From an uncultured Collinsella sp. (lineage in GTDB: Bacteria; Actinomycetota; Coriobacteriia; Coriobacteriales; Coriobacteriaceae), in contig CABUVB010000006.1 of assembly GCA_902494815.1 (NCBI GenBank), positions 1 to 31,963 on the forward strand: DNA of 31,963 nt, written 5' to 3'. Position 1 is the stretch's first letter. Every line of letters starts with the position of its first letter. Below, piece after piece: positions 15,477 to 23,759 of the stretch. The translations under genes were made by a program, and so were the position numbers. The notes beneath the pieces were generated by a model. It was given only the letters and a program-made list of their open reading frames with translations. It had not been told where the DNA came from and ran no database searches.

Positions 15477-16310
15477 TTAGCGGATGATGGTCGCGCCGGT
15501 CTTGTGCGAAACGTAGACAGCGGCCTTGTTGATCGCGACGTTGATGAGGATGTAGATGACCGCGATTACCAGGTAGACCGACACGAGGGCGTCGTAGTTG
15601 GTAATGAGCACGCGGGCATTTTGCATGAGGTCGGGATAGCTCACCACGTAGGCGACGGTGGTGTCTTTGACTACGACCACAAGCTGCGAAATCAACGACG
15701 GAATGATAAACCGAATGGCCTGCGGCAACACGATTTTAAAGGTGATTTTAGCCTTGGAGAGACCGAGTGCCTGGGCCGCCTCGACCTGCCCGCGCGGTAC
15801 GGCGTTGACGCCGGCGCGGAAAATCTCGGCAAGTACACCGGCGGCAGCGAGCGCGACGGGAAGCGTGAGCATCCAAAACGACGGCAGCGCGATCTTGTAC
15901 TGGGGCAGTACCAAAAAGAAGAAGTAGATGAACAGCAGGCTCGGCACGCCGCGGAAGAAATCGGTGAGCACGCGGCAGGCCAGCTGCAGCGGCTTAATGT
16001 CGCTGGTGCGGCCGAGCATAAGGGCTAAGCCCAGCACCAGCGCGATGGCGCCAGCGGTGAGTGCGACTTTAACGGTGCCCTCAAAGCCGGCAAGTAGGAA
16101 CTTCCAGGTGGTGAGGTGCGTAAAGAAATACCAGTAGTGGACCGAAAGCTGGCCGGTCACATAAAAGCGCTGCAGCACCAGGGCGACGAGCGCGGCCACG
16201 GCGACGAGTGAGATGGCGGTGCCGATGCGAATCTTGGCGCGCATCTTGGGGCCGGGAGCCTCGTAGAGCGCATCGCGCATGGTGAGTGCAGGGGAGGAAT
16301 GCTTGCTCAT
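15477..16310 (-). CDS. Polar amino acid ABC transporter permease (second)
   Basis: A 277-residue inner-membrane subunit of the HisM/GluD type with a cytosolic N-terminal extension of about 30 residues, then about five membrane segments. The EAA loop that contacts the ATPase reads GQVEAAQALGLSKAKITFKI. Its start overlaps the stop of the preceding permease by 4 bases (ATGA type). Together with the smaller permease it would form a heterodimeric channel, as in actinobacterial glutamate (GluABCD) systems. The gap to the ATPase gene is 36 bases. Confidence 0.93.
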   Translation of the reverse strand: MSKHSSPALTMRDALYEAPGPKMRAKIRIGTAISLVAVAALVALVLQRFYVTGQLSVHYWYFFTHLTTWKFLLAGFEGTVKVALTAGAIALVLGLALMLGRTSDIKPLQLACRVLTDFFRGVPSLLFIYFFFLVLPQYKIALPSFWMLTLPVALAAAGVLAEIFRAGVNAVPRGQVEAAQALGLSKAKITFKIVLPQAIRFIIPSLISQLVVVVKDTTVAYVVSYPDLMQNARVLITNYDALVSVYLVIAVIYILINVAINKAAVYVSHKTGATIIR

Positions 16311-16966
16311 CGGAGGATCCTCACCTTCTTATCGATATAGTTGCCAATGTGGCTCACCACAAAGGCCGTGCCCAGGTAGCCGAGCGCCGAGATAAAGAAC
16401 GCGGCGACGCCGCCGAGCGAGCGGGTATTGATGTAGCTCACCACGCCGGTAAGCTCTTGCGGCTTAAGCGGCACCTGGCTGCCGAGCGCGGTGGTGAGCA
16501 TGACGGCGATAAAGAGGTTGGTCATGGGCAGCACGCTCGAACGCAGCGCCTGCGGAATCACGATCTTAGCGAGGATACGGCTGAAGCTCATGCCGAGCGA
16601 GCGGGCGGCTTCCACCTGGCCGACGCCGACGGTGTTGATGCCGCTCATAAAGTTTTCGGAACCAAAGGCCGAGCCCAAAAGGACCGTGGCGACGATAACG
16701 CAGGTGCGGTAGGGCAGGACGACCTTGAGCGGCGGCAGCGCGTAGACGATGATGATGAGCAGCGCGATGCCGGGGATGTTACGGAAGACCTGGACATACA
16801 GGTCGCCAAAGACGCGCAGCGGCTTGAGCGGCGACACACGCATCACGGTGATGGCGACGGCCAGCACCATGGCGATGGCAAACGACTCAAGCGTCATGCC
16901 CCAGGTGGCTAGCAGCGCGTCGATATAGTTCTGGCCATAGAGCGACCAGAGCTCGGAGAGACTCAT
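16307..16966 (-). CDS. Polar amino acid ABC transporter permease (first)
   Basis: A 219-residue membrane subunit, the shorter GluC-like partner. About five hydrophobic segments start at residue 20. The EAA loop reads GQVEAARSLGMSFSRILAKI, and a PQALRSSVLPMTN segment is typical of the family. It follows the binding-protein gene after 138 bases that contain an attenuator-like hairpin, and is coupled to the second permease by a 4-base overlap. All expected motifs are present. Confidence 0.93.
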   Translation of the reverse strand: MSLSELWSLYGQNYIDALLATWGMTLESFAIAMVLAVAITVMRVSPLKPLRVFGDLYVQVFRNIPGIALLIIIVYALPPLKVVLPYRTCVIVATVLLGSAFGSENFMSGINTVGVGQVEAARSLGMSFSRILAKIVIPQALRSSVLPMTNLFIAVMLTTALGSQVPLKPQELTGVVSYINTRSLGGVAAFFISALGYLGTAFVVSHIGNYIDKKVRILR

Positions 16967-16990
16967 GCGGACCTCCCGCCGATAAGGAAA

Positions 16991-17016
16991 GGGGCTCCCG
17001 TGTGTACGGAAGCCCC
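16991..17016 (-). terminator. Attenuator hairpin between binding protein and permeases
   Basis: GGGGCTCCCGT (16991-17001) pairs with ACGGAAGCCCC (17006-17016) with one mismatch and a 4-base loop. On the minus strand it is followed by TTTCCTTATC. Located inside the operon, it probably raises binding-protein expression relative to the membrane subunits. Confidence 0.75.
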
Positions 17017-17104
17017 GACAACTTAGTAAGGAAACAGTTTATCGCAATAAAGCGCATCGTGCGTTTCCATATGGTTTCGTTGCGGCCGTTACCAGGCTCG
17101 TTGC

Positions 17105-18100
17105 CTAGGCGCCGATCTCGGGCAGCTCGGGAACGTTGGTGTCGCCCGTACGGTCGCCGATGCAGATCTGCCACAGCTCAGTCCAGGTGCCGTCGTCCTC
17201 GATCTTCTTAAGGAAGTCGTTGACAAAGGCGACGCCGTCGGAATCGAGCGGCAGGCCGATGCCATAGGGCTCTTTGCTGCCGAAGGGCTTGCCGGCGATC
17301 TTGTATTTGCCGGGCTCGCGGACCAGCGCGCTCTGCTGCATGTTGTTATCGATGACGTAGGCGTCAACACGACCCTGCTGGAGTGCCTGGCGGGCCTCCT
17401 CGTCGGTCTTGAACTCCTGCTGGCTGGCCTTGGGGGCGAACTCCTCCAAGATGGCAGGGCCGTTGGAGCCGGACTGGACGGCAACGTTCTTGTCGGCCAG
17501 GTCGTCGACGCTCTTGATGTCGTCGTTATCGGCGAGCACCAGGATAGCCTGCTGGGTGTAGTAGTAGGGACCGGCAAAGGAGACGAGCTTCTTGCGCTCA
17601 TCGGTAATGGTGTAGGTGGCAAAGACAGCGTCGACCTGGCCGTTCTGCAGGACAGACTCGCGCGTGTCCGAGGTCACCTGGGTGATCTCGACCTTGTTCT
17701 CGCCCAGAATGTAGTTGGACAGGAGCTGTGCGATACCGGCGTCGAAGCCGCGGGTCTGACCGTCTTTCTCGTTGAGGAGGGAGAAGAGCGTGGAGGTCTG
17801 AACGCCACCGATCTTAAAGACGCCGGCGTCCTTGACGGCCGTGGCCCAGGTGCTGGCGGCGATGGCGTCGTCATCGGCCTTGGGGCCGTCGTCGACGAGC
17901 TTGTCGAATGCCTTGGCATCGAGCGTGGTGGAAGCCTCGGTATCCTCGGAGCCCTTGGAGGAGCCGGTGGCGGAACCCTTGTCGGCCTCGGCGCTGGTGT
18001 CAGAGCAGCCGGCAAGACCAAGGCCGGCGACGGTTGCGAAGGTGGCGGCAACGAAGCCGCGGCGGTCGAAAACGACCTGCTGGGAGAGGTTCTTGCTCAT
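17105..18100 (-). CDS. Amino acid ABC transporter substrate-binding lipoprotein
   Basis: A 331-residue exported binding protein. The N-terminus carries a twin-arginine-like segment (RR at 13-14 in FDRRGFVAA), a hydrophobic stretch and a lipobox LAGC with the lipidated Cys at 32, so Tat-dependent lipoprotein export is likely. A Ser/Glu-rich linker of about 40 residues follows. The SBP_bac_3 fold is recognisable in GFDAGIAQLLS, VEITQVTSDTRESVLQNGQV, DAVFATYTITDERKKLVSFAGPYY and PYGIGLPLDS. The segment GFDAGIA and the R in TSDTRE fit alpha-carboxylate/amine binding, with glutamate or glutamine the likeliest ligand. It is the first gene of the operon, 44 bases downstream of a clear promoter. Confidence 0.93.
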   Translation of the reverse strand: MSKNLSQQVVFDRRGFVAATFATVAGLGLAGCSDTSAEADKGSATGSSKGSEDTEASTTLDAKAFDKLVDDGPKADDDAIAASTWATAVKDAGVFKIGGVQTSTLFSLLNEKDGQTRGFDAGIAQLLSNYILGENKVEITQVTSDTRESVLQNGQVDAVFATYTITDERKKLVSFAGPYYYTQQAILVLADNDDIKSVDDLADKNVAVQSGSNGPAILEEFAPKASQQEFKTDEEARQALQQGRVDAYVIDNNMQQSALVREPGKYKIAGKPFGSKEPYGIGLPLDSDGVAFVNDFLKKIEDDGTWTELWQICIGDRTGDTNVPELPEIGA

Positions 18101-18143
18101 GGTAGAACACCTTTCTCAATAAAATCCCTAGCGGTTGAGTAGA

Positions 18144-18173
18144 GTTATACCCTATCCCGCTCAAATGGGTCAA
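18144..18173 (-). promoter_or_regulatory. Sigma-70 promoter of the amino acid importer operon
   Basis: On the minus strand TTGACC (18168-18173) and TATAAC (18144-18149) are separated by 18 bases, both close to consensus. They lie 44 bases upstream of the binding-protein ATG. Extra operator-like sequence was not evident. Confidence 0.72.
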
Positions 18174-18218
18174 CACGAAATAGCTCAGAAACATACTTAC
18201 CTTATGGGTTATTCTACC

Positions 18219-18252
18219 TACCAAAAAGGGACAGGCACCTTTGTGGTGGTTC
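18219..18252 (+). repeat. GGGACAG hairpin repeat, divergent copy 3
   Basis: ACCAAAAAGGGACAGG followed by CACCTTTGTGGT gives an imperfect hairpin with the same CCAAAAAGGGACAGG segment as copies 1 and 2, in the same orientation. It sits upstream of the importer promoter. Confidence 0.65.
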
Positions 18253-18283
18253 TGGCCGATGCGGTGGCATGCCTCGCTGCTTT

Positions 18284-18501
18284 GTCTCAATCTGTAACAT
18301 CTACAGCCGTTTTTGCCGAGTAACTGTTACAGATCGAGACTTTCTCTTCAGGGGGATTCGAATGTCTCGATCTGTAACATCTGGACGGACAAAAGGTCTC
18401 TATCTGTTACAGATTGAGACAAAGGTCAGGGACTAAGACGTCTTGTCTAGATCTGTAACAGTTAGACGGGAATTCGGGCCCTAGATGTTACAGATTGAGA
18501 T
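18284..18501. repeat. Six-copy alternating inverted-repeat array
   Basis: The 16-mer GTCTCRATCTGTAACA occurs six times in strictly alternating orientation: 18284-18299 (+), 18325-18340 (-), 18364-18379 (+), 18405-18420 (-), 18445-18460 (+, one mismatch) and 18486-18501 (-, one mismatch). Starts are 39-41 bases apart. The spacers are 25, 23, 25, 24 and 25 bases and differ from one another. Copies 1 and 4 share extra flanking bases, while 2 and 3 share the CGATC variant. It lies between the importer promoter and the dxs terminator, where no gene is present. Function is unknown. Confidence 0.92.
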
Positions 18502-18519
18502 AATCGCGTCGCGAAAATA

Positions 18520-18556
18520 AAAACCTCCGCAGGGGTGCTTCCCTTGCGGAGGTTTT
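18520..18556. terminator. Terminator of dxs (probably bidirectional)
   Basis: AAAACCTCCGCAGGG (18520-18534) pairs with CCCTTGCGGAGGTTTT (18541-18556) with one bulge. On the minus strand the stem is followed by a TTTTATTTTCGC-like tract directly after the dxs stop; the plus strand ends in GGTTTTCTT. Confidence 0.9.
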
Positions 18557-18557
18557 C

Positions 18558-20339
18558 TTACTCGTTGAGTAGTCTCACGGCTTCGGCGGCCATGTTCTCG
18601 ACCGTCATGCCGTTCTGCGCAAGCAGTTCGTTGGGGTCGTAGCGGTCGGGGAAGCCCTTGGCGATGCCGAAGGTGCGCGTGCGCAACGGCGTACATGCCA
18701 GATAACATGTCACGCGCTCGCCCCAGCCGCCGTCCAAGATACCGTCCTCGAGGGTGACGACAACGCGATGCTCGGCGGCAAGGCTGTCGAGGAACTCGCG
18801 GTCGAGCTCGGTTGCAAAGCGCGGGTTGACGAGCGTGGCCTCGATGCCGTACTCGGCAGCCAAGCGGTTTGCCACGCGCTCGCCCAGTTCAAAGAAGTCG
18901 CCAAGCGCAAGCACGGCCACATCGCGGCCCTGGCGCACCATGTCGTAGCGCGCGATGCCGTAATCGGTGTCCTCGGCGGGCGCCAAATCGGGACGGCTCA
19001 CCAGGCCGATGCCCGGTACACGAATCGCCACGGGATGCTCGCGGTGGTCGAGCGACCAGCTCAGCATGGACAGATATTCCTCCATGCAGGCCGGCGCCAA
19101 GTAGTGCATGTTGGGAAGACCGCCCAGCATGGAAATATCAAAGAACGAGAGGTGCGTTTCGGACGTGGTGCCAAAGATCGACGCGCCAAACACCAAAATG
19201 GTTGCCGGGGCGTCGTTGAGGCACAGGTCGTGCCACAGCTCGTCGTAGGCGCGCTGCAAAAACGTGCCGTACACACCAAAGACTGGCTTGGCGCCCGAGC
19301 GAGCAAGCGCGGTGGCAAAGGTCACGGCATGCTCCTCGGCAATGCCCACATCGACGAACTGTTTGCCGGCGGCAGCGCGAAGCTCGGGTGTAAAGCCCAT
19401 GATGTAGGGCGTGGCAGCTGTGACGCCCACGACCTGCGGATCGCGCTCGATGGCGGCGCTGAGCGCTTCGCCCGTAATGTCGGCATAGGTGCGCGGCGCG
19501 GGCTCGCTCGGATGGCCCGGGCAAAGCTTGCGCCCGGTCGCCATGTCAAACGGACCCACGTGGTGCCAGCGCTCGGGGTCGCTCTGGGCTGGCTCAAAGC
19601 CTTTGCCCTTGGCGGTGGAGACGTGCAGCACGATGGGGTGATCGATATCGCGCAGTTCCTGCAGCGCGTCGACGAGGGCCAACACATCGTTACCGGCGTC
19701 CAGATAGCGGTAGTCAAGCCCCATCGCGCGGAAAACGTTGCGCTCACAGGTGCCGTTGCTGGCGCGCAACTCGGCCAGATTGCGATACAGGCCGCCATGG
19801 TTCTCGGCAATGGACTGGTCGTTATCGTTGACGATGATGATCAGGTTGCTGTCGAGATCGGCGGCATTGTTGAAGCCCTCAAACGCCAGGCCGCCCGAAA
19901 GCGAGCCGTCGCCAATGATGGTGATGACGTTGTACGCATCGCCCGCCAGGTCACGAGCGTGCGCCAGACCGCAGCCCAGGCTCACCGACGTGGAGGTGTG
20001 GCCCATGGCGAACAGGTCGTGCTCGGACTCGTCGGGATTGGCAAAGCCAGAAGCCTCGCCATAACGCTCCGGATCGATATAAGTGTACGCGCGCCCAGTC
20101 AGCGCCTTGTGGGCGTAAGTCTGGTGCGAAACGTCAAAGACAATCTTGTCGATGGGGGAGTTAAATACGCGATGAAGCGCAACCGTAAGCTCAACGACGC
20201 CCAGGTTGGGGGCAACGTGTCCGCCGACGGCGGCGGAGCTTTCGAGGATGGCGTGGCGAATCTCGTCGCAGAGCTGCGGGAGCTCGGCACGATTAAGAGC
20301 CTTGACGTCCTCGGGCGTTGTCGTTTGCGTAAGCAGCAT
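18558..20339 (-). CDS. dxs: 1-deoxy-D-xylulose-5-phosphate synthase
   Basis: A 593-residue thiamine-diphosphate enzyme that condenses pyruvate and glyceraldehyde 3-phosphate, the first step of the MEP isoprenoid pathway. The catalytic-His segment SHQTYAHK lies near residue 75. The ThDP/Mg motif is GDGSLSGG followed by FNNA. The catalytic Glu is in GIAEEHAVTFATALA, and the C-terminal transketolase domain includes VTLEDGILDGGWG. It is somewhat shorter than the usual 620-640 residues, with reductions in the loops rather than at an end, so it looks functional. The ATG at 20339 has GGAG 12-13 bases upstream, a long spacing. The 228 bases upstream contain a 14-bp palindrome (20365-20378) but no clear promoter. 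Confidence 0.93.
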   Translation of the reverse strand: MLLTQTTTPEDVKALNRAELPQLCDEIRHAILESSAAVGGHVAPNLGVVELTVALHRVFNSPIDKIVFDVSHQTYAHKALTGRAYTYIDPERYGEASGFANPDESEHDLFAMGHTSTSVSLGCGLAHARDLAGDAYNVITIIGDGSLSGGLAFEGFNNAADLDSNLIIIVNDNDQSIAENHGGLYRNLAELRASNGTCERNVFRAMGLDYRYLDAGNDVLALVDALQELRDIDHPIVLHVSTAKGKGFEPAQSDPERWHHVGPFDMATGRKLCPGHPSEPAPRTYADITGEALSAAIERDPQVVGVTAATPYIMGFTPELRAAAGKQFVDVGIAEEHAVTFATALARSGAKPVFGVYGTFLQRAYDELWHDLCLNDAPATILVFGASIFGTTSETHLSFFDISMLGGLPNMHYLAPACMEEYLSMLSWSLDHREHPVAIRVPGIGLVSRPDLAPAEDTDYGIARYDMVRQGRDVAVLALGDFFELGERVANRLAAEYGIEATLVNPRFATELDREFLDSLAAEHRVVVTLEDGILDGGWGERVTCYLACTPLRTRTFGIAKGFPDRYDPNELLAQNGMTVENMAAEAVRLLNE

Positions 20340-20567
20340 CGTTGTGGGTTACTCCATGCGAATCGAGCGCCGGCGCTCCCTCGGCCGGCACAATTGCACA
20401 AGACAGTCTCGCACATTTTGGCGTTTGATATGTGACGGCGGCGCGGTAATTCGCCAACTGGTGGGGCAAAACGTTTTGTCCGATGCCATACTGGTAGATT
20501 CGATGATGATTTTATTCATTGCGTGCAGGCCGTGACTTGCCGTCGTGGGCCGCTGGAAGGAGGCAGC

Positions 20568-21104
20568 ATGTCCGATGCCGTTCGTGCCGAGAAGATCGCG
20601 CACGAGGTCGACTATGCCGCCCGCCAGCTGGCTCAAGCGGGTCGCTTGGACCTGACGCGCGAGTTTATCCAGCATGGCGATGTGACGGTGTATACGCATG
20701 TGACTTCGGTAGCGCGGGCAAGTCTGTCCTTTGCCGAGCACTTGGGCCGTGCTGGCATTTCGATCGACCGTGCCTCGCTGCTGCGCGGAGCCCTGTTACA
20801 CGATTACTTTCTCTACGATTGGCACGATCCCGACCCAAGCCATCGACTGCATGGCTTTCGCCACCCGTTTTTTGCCCTGGCGCGTGCCGAAGAGGATTTT
20901 GAGCTGACGCCGCGCGAGCGGAATATTATCGTGCGGCATATGTTTCCGCTGGTGCCGGTGCCGCCGACGTGTCGTGAGGCATGGATTGTGTGCCTGGCAG
21001 ATAAATGGTGCGCGCTGCGCGAAACGGTCGCCGGCCGCCTGCCGCGCAAGGACGAGATGGACGATAGCGTGAGCAAAGCATCGAGCGAAAAGAGGAGAGG
21101 GTAG
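20568..21104 (+). CDS. HD-domain protein
   Basis: A 178-residue cytosolic protein with an HD metal-dependent phosphohydrolase motif: His in THVTSVARASL, the HD pair in LLHDYFLYDWH, a further His in RHMFPL, and Asp in CLADKWCAL. The arrangement fits a small hydrolase of nucleotide-like substrates, but the substrate is unknown. I chose the ATG at 20568 because GGAAGGAGG precedes it; an earlier in-frame start at 20523 lacks such a site. It ends 3 bases before a CmpB-type membrane protein. I recall this pair recurring in Coriobacteriia and Firmicutes, suggesting a linked role. Confidence 0.82.
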   Translation: MSDAVRAEKIAHEVDYAARQLAQAGRLDLTREFIQHGDVTVYTHVTSVARASLSFAEHLGRAGISIDRASLLRGALLHDYFLYDWHDPDPSHRLHGFRHPFFALARAEEDFELTPRERNIIVRHMFPLVPVPPTCREAWIVCLADKWCALRETVAGRLPRKDEMDDSVSKASSEKRRG

Positions 21105-21107
21105 ACG

Positions 21108-22127
21108 GTGGAAACCGCGATTGATATGGCGTTTGGCGGCGCGACGCTTGCCGCCTGCCCGCTCTCGGCACTGGTGCTCTCGTTTGCCTTTTACGGGTTT
21201 TGCGGCTGGGCGTGGGAGTCGACAGTATGCGCCATGCTCAACCACGGACGCTTCGCCAACAGTGGCTTTTTGCTGGGGCCGTGTTGTCCTATCTATGGTG
21301 TGGGCGGCATTGCCTGCTGGCTTTTGCTGCGCGGGATTCCGGATGCGTCGAGCCAGTTTGTCGCTGCAGCGCTCGTATGCAGCGTGATTGAGTACAGCGT
21401 AGGCGTGCTGCTGGAAAAAACAACGGGCGCTCGCTTTTGGGACTATTCGCACCTGCCGTTTAATCTGCACGGACGTATCTGCCTGTACTGGGCATGCGCG
21501 TTTGGCTTGGGTGCGTTGTGCATTTGCCGTTTAGTGGAGCCGGCATTGCTGGGGCTGCTTGGCCATCTGCCGGTGCTGATTGTGCGGCTGTCCGCCTTTA
21601 TCGTCGCGGTCGCGATGATGGTCGACGCGGTGTGCTCATTGGCGAGCTGGCGGCGTCTGTCCGATCAGCTGGAGCGCGTCCGAGCCGACCTTGCCGACCG
21701 CATCAACGAGTCGCTTGCCGATGCCTCGGACTCAATGCTCGAGCGCATTCCCGATTCGACGATTGACTCGGTGGCACAGACACACATCCGTAGCCGTGCC
21801 GTTAACGCTTGGCTGGCCGAGCTGGGCGACGCGACGCTCGATGCCCTGCGCGAGAAGGCTTCGATGCCGACGTTTATCGCAGATGGTGCTCGCGGCCTGG
21901 CGCTTGCCGCCCGCCGCGTGGCCGATGCCGCGCCGAGTATGTCGCGTCCGTCGCTCAGTCGTCGCCTTGCCGGCAAGCGCATGGGCCGTCCGGTGCCGAG
22001 CGTGTCACTCAGCCGCCGCGAGCTACGTTTCTTTAACGCCTTCCCGCGTCTGCGCATCAATCGCTACGAAGGTGTCATTCGAGCAACTAATCTCCGCGAC
22101 CGCGCCCACGAGCTGTTCCGGCGCTAG
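21108..22127 (+). CDS. CmpB-type (PF06541) membrane protein
   Basis: A 339-residue protein starting at GTG 21108 behind GGAGAGGG. The first 180 residues hold four or five membrane helices with signatures of the family often labelled putative ABC transporter permease: YGFCGWAWESTVC, SGFLLGPCCPIYGVGG, EKTTGARFWDYS and PFNLHGRICLYW. A cytosolic helical tail of about 150 residues follows, Arg- and Ala-rich. No ATPase gene is nearby, and no transport activity has been shown for the family that I know of, so the transporter label should be treated with caution. It is translationally coupled to the HD protein. Confidence 0.85.
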   Translation: METAIDMAFGGATLAACPLSALVLSFAFYGFCGWAWESTVCAMLNHGRFANSGFLLGPCCPIYGVGGIACWLLLRGIPDASSQFVAAALVCSVIEYSVGVLLEKTTGARFWDYSHLPFNLHGRICLYWACAFGLGALCICRLVEPALLGLLGHLPVLIVRLSAFIVAVAMMVDAVCSLASWRRLSDQLERVRADLADRINESLADASDSMLERIPDSTIDSVAQTHIRSRAVNAWLAELGDATLDALREKASMPTFIADGARGLALAARRVADAAPSMSRPSLSRRLAGKRMGRPVPSVSLSRRELRFFNAFPRLRINRYEGVIRATNLRDRAHELFRR

Positions 22128-22271
22128 TTGGGACGGGTGCACTCACGGCCCCCTTGCTCGCGTATTTCCCGTTCGTTTCGCGCCCGTTGCCGCGCCGTTT
22201 CCAAGATTGCGGCACCGTTTCCATTCGACAACGCAGCGTTTAACAACGCCGTATCTGGTCTACACCAGTTG

Positions 22272-22319
22272 CCCCTCGGTCGCATTATGGGCGCCGACAA
22301 GGTTCATGCGACCAAGGGG
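22272..22319 (+). promoter_or_regulatory. Leader hairpin covering the amtB ribosome-binding site
   Basis: CCCCTCGGTCGCAT (22272-22285) pairs with ATGCGACCAAGGGG (22306-22319), 13 of 14 positions, with a 20-base loop. The right arm includes most of the Shine-Dalgarno run AAGGGGGAG (22314-22322), 3 bases before the amtB ATG. The fold would block initiation. A second small dyad, CTGGT/ACCAG, lies upstream at 22255-22268. Confidence 0.6.
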
Positions 22320-22325
22320 GAGCGA

Positions 22326-23603
22326 ATGTACGATACGGGATCGACAACGTTTATGCTCATCTGCACCATGCTCGTGTTTTTAATGACACCGGGCCTGGCG
22401 TTTTTCTATGGCGGCCTGTCCAGGCGCAAAAATGTCATCAACACCATGCTCATGTGCTTTGGCGCCATTGGCCTGGTCGGTGTGCTGTGGATTGTCGCCG
22501 GCTGGTCGCTGGCCTACGGCGGCGACGGTTCCAGCCCGTTTATTGGAGGCCTTGACCAGCTGCTGTGCCTGCCGGTACTCAACCAGGTGCTGCAGGCGGC
22601 CGAGGGCAATGCCGCGGATGGCGCCGTCTACCCTCAGATCATCAACATCGCCTTCCAGATGGCATTTGCCATGATCACGGCCGCCATCGTCACGGGTAGC
22701 CTGGCAGGTCGCGTTAAGTTTGGCGCTATAGCGGCCTTCCTGGGCATTTGGCTGCTTGTGGTCTATGCGCCGCTCGCCCACATGGTTTGGGGCGGCGATG
22801 GCTCCTTTATCGGTGACATTATCGGCGCACTCGACTTTGCCGGCGGCGACGTGGTACACATTTCGTCGGGTCTCACGGGTCTGATTCTCTGTTTAATGCT
22901 CGGCCGTCGTCGCGGCTTTGGCATGGTGAGCTACCGTCCGCATAACGTGCCGTTTGTGGCGTTGGGCGCCGGCCTGCTTTGGTTTGGCTGGTTTGGCTTT
23001 AACGGCGGCAGCGAGTTTAAGGCCGACGCCGTGGCGGCGCTCGCCATCCTCAACACCGTGACGGCTAGCGCGGCGGGCATGGTCTCGTGGCTTGCCGTCG
23101 AGCGCGTGCACACCGGTCGCCCCACGCTGGTGGGTGCCAGCACCGGTCTGGTTGCGGGCCTTGTGGTGGTCACGCCGGGTGCGGGCTTTGTCGAGCCGTG
23201 GGCAGCGCTGGTTATGGGCCTGGTCGTGTCGCCCGTCTGCTACTTGGCCATCAGCCATCTAAAGACCAAGTTCGGCTACGACGATGCGCTCGACGCGTTC
23301 GGTTGCCACGGTATCGGCGGCATCTTGGGCGGCGTGCTCACAGGCCTGTTCTGCGTGCCGGAGCTCTCGTGGACCGGTAAAGGTGGCCTGTTCTACACGG
23401 GTGACGTGTCGCTGCTCATCTCGCAGATCTTGGGCATTGTGGTGACGGTTGCTATTGTGCTGGTGCTCGACTTGGTGATCGCCACGGTGGTCAAGGCGCT
23501 GTTCCACGGCAGCCTGCGCGTGGACGAGGCCGACGAGGCGCTGGGCCTGGATGCGAGTCAGCACGGCGAGAGCGCGTATCCCTCCTTCTCGGGACTTGAC
23601 TAG
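22326..23603 (+). CDS. amtB: Ammonium transporter
   Basis: A 425-residue Amt/MEP/Rh channel with about 11 membrane segments and no cleaved signal peptide. The twin pore histidines lie in DVVHISSG and GCHGIGG. The signatures FFYGGLSRRKN, NIAFQMAFAMIT and WFGWFGFNGGSE are all present. It conducts ammonium across the membrane and is normally gated by a PII protein, whose gene follows 156 bases downstream. I chose the ATG at 22326 (AAGGGGGAG upstream). The frame is open upstream to 22128, but those 66 residues are Arg-rich, unlike an Amt N-terminus, and include the leader hairpin. The C-terminal tail of about 30 residues is acidic. Confidence 0.95.
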   Translation: MYDTGSTTFMLICTMLVFLMTPGLAFFYGGLSRRKNVINTMLMCFGAIGLVGVLWIVAGWSLAYGGDGSSPFIGGLDQLLCLPVLNQVLQAAEGNAADGAVYPQIINIAFQMAFAMITAAIVTGSLAGRVKFGAIAAFLGIWLLVVYAPLAHMVWGGDGSFIGDIIGALDFAGGDVVHISSGLTGLILCLMLGRRRGFGMVSYRPHNVPFVALGAGLLWFGWFGFNGGSEFKADAVAALAILNTVTASAAGMVSWLAVERVHTGRPTLVGASTGLVAGLVVVTPGAGFVEPWAALVMGLVVSPVCYLAISHLKTKFGYDDALDAFGCHGIGGILGGVLTGLFCVPELSWTGKGGLFYTGDVSLLISQILGIVVTVAIVLVLDLVIATVVKALFHGSLRVDEADEALGLDASQHGESAYPSFSGLD

Positions 23604-23606
23604 CGG

Positions 23607-23712
23607 CACGGCTTTCCCAGGCACCCGACCTTGCCCCTCAAACCGTCGCTTGCGTACCGAAGTACGCGGCGCTCCTCTTTCGGGGCAATCTCGGGCACCT
23701 GGAAAACCCGTG
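23607..23712. repeat. Large imperfect fold-back between amtB and glnK
   Basis: The 31 bases at 23607-23637 match the reverse complement of 23682-23712 at 25 of 31 positions. The apex holds a perfect 6-bp stem GCGTAC/GTACGC (23652-23657/23662-23667) closed by a CGAA tetraloop. It begins 4 bases after the amtB stop and ends 47 before glnK. It may be a processing or attenuation structure, or an intergenic repeat element. Confidence 0.65.
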
Positions 23713-23759
23713 TCATGTGAAGGACAATCAATTTCTTTTATTAAAGAGAGGAATTCATT

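Noticed and set aside
18284..18501. CRISPR array
   Set aside because: The repeat is only 16 bp, alternates orientation at every copy, spacers are 23-25 bases and no cas gene is present.
18768..20435. A 555-codon plus-strand frame opposite dxs
   Set aside because: Antisense shadow of dxs; dxs is intact with its own terminator.
22128..22325. 66-residue N-terminal extension of AmtB
   Set aside because: Arg-rich, unlike Amt proteins, starts with TTG directly after the previous stop, and overlaps the leader hairpin; the ATG at 22326 has a strong Shine-Dalgarno.
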